Below, in pieces: positions 59,652 to 64,000 of a stretch of 64,000 nt of DNA (its first letter is position 1; every line of letters starts with the position of its first letter). Made by a program: the position numbers and the translations under genes. Source of the stretch: Stachybotrys elegans (Eukaryota > Ascomycota > Sordariomycetes > Hypocreales > Stachybotryaceae). The notes beneath the pieces were generated by a model. That model had not been told where the DNA came from. It ran no database searches and worked only from the letters and a program-made list of their open reading frames with translations. The stretch spans positions 2,046,001 through 2,110,000 of the forward strand of contig JAGPNK010000003.1 of assembly GCA_020746835.1 (NCBI GenBank). The letters are read 5' to 3'.

Positions 59652-60944
59652 GAAGGGCGGGCGGGAGCGAAACAATGACGGGGAATGTCTCGAGGCGATG
59701 CTGATCAGATGGCTTCGCGCGAGGATCGACAGAGCCAGAAGCGAGGGAGGAATTTCTCAAACGAATGTCGGAAGATTCGGCTTGTGGACTGCCAGGACGG
59801 CGAGGAGAGGAAGAAACGAATGGAATGATCCTCGAAAGGAACGGACGCAAGCACCGATGCAAGATTTCCGCGACGGTGTCGACGGTCAATCCGTTATCTG
59901 TGGTCGAGGAAAGGAGAAGCAGCGAAATCCCGATTTCCAACAAAAGGCGCTACGGCTGGAACCGCTCTAGTGGGTGCGCTGGACGTCCCGCCACCAACAA
60001 TAGCACACTTGGGCAGGTACCAAGTCTTGATTGCTTTTTAACCTGAAATATTGACGCAGCTGAAAGCTGTAACGTGTGATTGAAATGGAAGAATTAACGC
60101 ATGGTACATCCCAATGCATCCATAAGAAATGCTCTGCTGAGCCAATATTGTTTGCTGGCCCATCGCCGCCGCGCCCGGGCTGAGATGCAGCCAAGCGGTC
60201 CCGGCCATGAGATTACGAGTTTGATGAGGCACAAGCCTGGGCAAGCCACCTCATCACACGGGCCTCGGGGCAAACGGCCCGGCAGTTGATCATTGGGTGT
60301 TTCTTGGTGAAAGCGGACGCCATCTTTACGCCACGCTGAGTGGCTGATTAGGGCATTGAAAGGTACGAAATAGCAACAAGTGGCAGGTGGTGAAACGGGA
60401 GACACTCTACGCCTGGGTCCTGGATGAGCTTGTTGATTCTTCTTGTATTGCACTTAGCCTGTGGGGAAACACGGGACAGATAAACTTTGCGGGTGGACGA
60501 TCCATGGTGGACGATCCGCGGTGGATTGATGCAGCAATTCCACTGCCAGGTTGCGATTCACGACTCGCCTGTACGGTTCCTCAATAAAGACATATCGAGC
60601 TAGTTTATCTGGCCCGGCATGATTCCCAACAAAGCACCAACACTCAGATCCAGATACAAGACACGATGGTCCCTTGACATAATGGGAGCCACAACGGTAC
60701 GGCAGTATGGCGTTTGGTCTCTCTAGAGCATTGGCCGAGGTACAGGGTAGGCAACTGTCCCGAGGGTGGCGTAGAGAAGGTACATTGTGCCTCGGCTTAA
60801 CCCCACGTGCAGCTAGTCTGTCGGTACGTGGGATCGGCTTCTGGATTCCGCATAAACCTCCCGGCTGATTGCAGCTTGCACTCAATTCCCACCTCTTTCT
60901 GCATTCCAGCAAGTACGCAGTTTCGAGAACCAGAAATTATCGCA
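59652..60944. other. Divergent promoter region
   Basis: About 1.3 kb between the GH128 start (minus) and the thiolase start (plus). Frames are short on both strands and none has a motif. No RNA gene is recognised. Confidence 0.55.
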
Positions 60945-62374
60945 ATGGCCGCCGAGCGCATCGGATCCCTCATTCGACACCTGAACCCCGGGTCGTCGCT
61001 CAACGCCATCCAGTATGCATCGCCACCCGTCCGTCGAGCCTCGGCTTGCCGCGGCTGACTGTTTTCTTTAGGTCCAAGAATGGTGATGATGTGGTCATTA
61101 CTCTCGCCGTCAGGACGCCCCTCACCAAGGCGAAGAAGGGCGGATTCAAGGATACCAGCCTCGAGTACATGATCTACGCCCTGCTCAAGGAGGTTAGGGA
61201 GCGAAGTAACCTCGACCCGGCTCTGGTGGAGGACATCTGCCTCGGCAACGTACGTTTTGTCCCCCTGTGCCAAATGAAGATGAAGATGGTATCCTGACAT
61301 TGTGCTCGTCGTCTAGGTCTCCGATGCCAAAGCCGCCTACAAGCTCCGAGCCGCCGCCCTCGCCGCAGGATTCCCCAACACCGCTGGCGCTTCCTCCGTG
61401 AACCGATTCTGCTCCTCGGGCCTCAAGGCCATTGCCGACATCGCACACGCCATCTCCAACGGCTCTATTGCCGTGGGTGTAGCATGCGGCGCCGAAAACA
61501 TGACAATTGGCGGCGATGCGCTGGACAAGCCCTTTGACGAGGCTGTCGTGTCCCAGAGCCAGGAGGCTGCCGACTGCATGCAGCCCATGGGCTGGACTAG
61601 CGAGAACGTCAGCCGCGACTTCAACCTCACCAGGGAGGAGCTGGACAAGTATGCCACCGAGAGTTTCCGCCGCGCTGAGGAGGCTCAAAAGGCAGGCTGG
61701 TTCGACGATGAGATTGTCCCCATCAAGACCAAGGTCAAGGGCCCTGACGGCGAGCTCAAGGAGGTCACTCTGACTCGGGATGAGGGTATCCGCCCTGGCA
61801 CGACCGCCGAAGGACTCTCCAAGATCCGAGCCGCTTTTCCCCAATGGGGACCGACCACCACGGGCGGAAACGCCAGTCAAGTCACGGACGGAGGTGAGTA
61901 ATGTCATGCTTTGATACGTTTTAGGAGTAGGTGCTGACCCTTGCAGCTGCCGCCGTCGTCCTGATGAAGCGATCTCTGGCCATCAAGCTGGGCCAACCTA
62001 TCATGGCCAAGTACGTGGGCTCTACGATTGCTGGACTGGCACCACGCATCATGGGTATTGGCCCGTCCATCGCCATCCCCAAGCTCCTGTCTCTTTACAA
62101 CGTCACGCTGGCCGATATGGATGTCGTTGAGATCAACGAGGCCTTTGCTTCCATGGCTGTGTACTGCCGCGACAAGCTGGGTCTGGAGTGGGAGAAGATG
62201 AACCCTCGTGGCGGTGCCATTGCTCTGGGCCACCCGCTGGGCGCCACGGGAGCACGCCAGGTGGTGACGGGCCTGAGCGAGCTGCGGAGGACCAAGAAGA
62301 AGATGCTGCTGATTAGCATGTGCATCGGCACGGGCCAGGGCATGGCTGGTCTGTTTGTCAACGAGCAGCTATAG
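60945..62374 (+). CDS. pot1: Peroxisomal 3-ketoacyl-CoA thiolase
   Basis: Four exons: 60945-61012, 61072-61249, 61317-61893, 61947-62374; introns of 59, 67 and 53 nt. Total 416 aa. The N-terminus carries RIGSLIRHL at residues 5-13, which fits the PTS2 consensus R-[LIV]-x5-[HQ]-[LA], so import into peroxisomes by Pex7 is expected. The thiolase residues are all present: nucleophile Cys114 in NRFCSSGLKA, EINEAFA with the conserved Asn/Glu, His370 in GGAIALGHPLG and the second Cys400 in MCIGTGQG. It catalyses the last step of beta-oxidation, cleaving 3-ketoacyl-CoA to acetyl-CoA and a shortened acyl-CoA. The first intron follows the targeting sequence, so PTS2 and start of the mature enzyme are on separate exons. 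Confidence 0.97.
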
Positions 62375-63214
62375 CTATAGCTACAGCTGCAGCTTGCTTG
62401 GTGTCGCGATTGTGCGTGCCATGCGGGCGTGTTTGAATGATATTGACGGCTTGGTTATGCATGCCTGTGAAACCAATGTGAAACGATAAATTGTGTATGA
62501 GCAATATGCGCTCGAGCTGGGCTGTTTGTTGTGAAGTGCGTGAGCGCTATCTGACGTGAAACCCGACGGCTCCCGCCGCTTATCAGATGCGATGCCGGTA
62601 TGCATCCGTTGTTGGCAATGGGTGTCTGGCGCTGGAAGCCTGATGGAGGCGATGCCGAGTGCTGCAACATCATGAACCCCACTGAAGGCTTTCATTGCCC
62701 CTTGGTACGGAGTACTTGGTTGCCTACCAAAAGACGGTGTGATTAATGTCCTCTCTACGCGACCCCTCCATCCAGCCCATTACCCAGGGCTTCGTCCCTT
62801 TCCGTCCAAAAGAAGATGCGAGTAATGGAGACGATTTGCGCACCCACCACCCACTTGCTCACAAAGCCGAGATGCCGCCCATTCAATTGGTTTGGTTGCG
62901 TAACGGCTTGGAATTCTGAAATTGCCGTTTCATTCGCCGAGCTTCACCCGCCCCACCTACCCTGACCATAAATCGCTGTTTTCTTTGCCGACTTACGGAC
63001 TTAATGCACAATGATGTCGTTTCCCTCCTCCTGACGATACCCTCAAACTTCTGTTCTTCTAGGCAGCATTGCCCCCCTTGTGCTTGCTTTGTACGATCCT
63101 GATGTCTGCATGATACCCTAGACGTATTTTGGCCGCCAGAACCTTTGTTTGCCTGCATCTGTTTTCCGGCTTGATGCCTTCGCATTAGCATCCCTCCCTC
63201 CCTCCCTCTTCACC
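62375..63214. other. Intergenic region
   Basis: About 840 bp. The thiolase stop is followed by a small palindromic stretch (TATAGCTATAGCTACAGCTG). C/T-rich leader sequence (TCCCTCCCTCCCTCC) directly precedes the next ATG. Confidence 0.55.
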
Positions 63215-64000
63215 ATGTCGAGACCTTCGCATAGCCGTAACAGCTCCTTTGACCACCGACCTGCACAGCCGAGTGCCCTGCGCCGAACCATCACCGCGAA
63301 TGCCCCAGACGAACAAGACGACCGTCATGACCGCCCTTCACCGCCAGCCTCCCCGGGCCCCGCCACGAGATCGAGCACATTTGCAACCGAGTCCACGCCC
63401 TTGATACTGTCCAGAGATGCTCCCGTACACGATGGCGCATGCGACCATGGGACCTTTAGTCCCCGACCAAGTAGCCCGACTGGGCTACGGCAGGCCAGCC
63501 TGTTCAGCGACGGCAGCGAAACACCCGTCTCTGGTGTCGGCTCTACAGACCGCCCCGATGACGATTGGAAGAGGTGGCTCAAGAAAAGGATGAGGACAAA
63601 GAAGATGGGCCAGACCAGGCACTTGGCCCGGCAGGCGGGCTTCCAGGACACTGCCCTCATGTGAGCTGTACCCTGAGCGTAACTTGACCTCCATCGCTAA
63701 CGTGGTTTGAGGTATCTTTCATACTACGTACCCTGCTTGACATGGATGTCGCAGTACAAGCTCTCCTACCTGCAAGGAGACATGGTAGCCGCCATAACAA
63801 TGGCGTCTTTTTACCTGCCCATGGCCCTCTCCCTCGCCGCCAACCTAGCCCACGTCCCGGCTATCCACGGTCTATACGCCTTCGCCTTCAATCCGTTGAT
63901 ATACGCCCTTCTGGGATCCTGCCCGCAGATGGTGGTAGGGCCCGAAGCCGCAGGCTCGCTCCTGATCGGCAGCATCATCAGATCCAGCGTGGACAATGGC
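63215..64000 (+). CDS. vsb1: SLC26/SulP-type transporter, Vsb1-like, 5' part only
   Basis: Two exons are visible (63215-63660, 63712 to the window edge), joined by a 51-nt intron; 245 codons before the window ends. Residues 1-125 are a disordered Ser/Pro-rich cytoplasmic tail. Basic residues follow (WLKKRMRTKKMG), then the start of the membrane domain: YVPCLTWMSQYKLSYLQGD, AAITMASFYLPMALSLAANL, IHGLYAFAFNPLIYALLGSCPQ and VVGPEAAGSLLIG. These match the sulfate-permease family. The block after the tail and the sequence NLAHVPAIHGLYAFAF fit the fungal vacuolar branch (yeast YGR125W/Vsb1), which is associated with basic amino acid storage in the vacuole. The STAS domain and C-terminus lie beyond the window. 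Plasma-membrane sulfate transport is the main alternative. Confidence 0.88.

Noticed and set aside
1..64000. Secondary-metabolite cluster, CRISPR array or intact transposon
   Set aside because: No PKS/NRPS/terpene synthase, no regularly spaced repeats, and no transposase or reverse-transcriptase motif was seen on either strand.

Overview
The window looks like nuclear DNA of a filamentous ascomycete, most likely a Sordariomycete and probably Hypocreales. The basis is about 50-70 nt introns with GTAAGT-type donors and YAG acceptors, long gene-free spacers, a Medusa-type conidiation regulator, an ENA-type Na+ pump, secreted sedolisin and aspartic proteases, and pseudogene decay that fits C-to-T (RIP-like) mutation. 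There are no operons, CRISPR arrays or prokaryotic features. Exon structures were worked out by hand from splice signals and reading-frame continuity; homology calls are from motif recognition only.

Left part (1-23 kb): a five-exon gene of unknown function (minus, 551-2865); a Whi5/Nrm1-type G1/S repressor (4543-6381) convergent with an unknown polyQ/Ser-rich protein (7003-8238, minus); a secreted S53 peptidase (12015-13754); an Hst3/Hst4-like sirtuin with large low-complexity insertions (14744-17450); an Egt2-like PLP lyase (17880-19318); a secreted pepsin-type protease (20443-21705); a small conserved protein whose frame is broken by an apparent 1-base loss in a G run (22107-22438); and a relic of a GH3 beta-glucosidase (22621-22983, minus).

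Middle part (23-44 kb): gene-poor. It holds a Medusa (MedA/Ren1/Acr1) regulator (27252-29666, minus) with more than 11 kb of unassigned DNA upstream, three poly-G tracts of 14-16 bases, a diverged 70-bp duplication, an argininosuccinate-lyase-like pseudogene carrying only in-frame nonsense changes (about 41053-42066, minus) and a tRNA-Gln(CTG) gene (42455-42526).

Right part (44-64 kb): an unknown acidic, probably nuclear protein with a probable leader intron; a DmpA/P1 self-processing aminopeptidase; a Cas1/CASD1-type polysaccharide O-acetyltransferase whose luminal esterase Ser appears to be replaced; a convergent ENA P-type ATPase; a small tubby/LURP-like protein; a GH128 glucanase; a peroxisomal 3-ketoacyl-CoA thiolase with a textbook PTS2; and the 5' part of a Vsb1-like SLC26 transporter cut by the window edge.

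No multi-gene cluster that reads as one new pathway is visible. The most interesting signals are the altered active site in the Cas1 protein, the decayed lyase, the frameshifted small gene, the in-frame intron in the Medusa gene and the very long Medusa upstream region.
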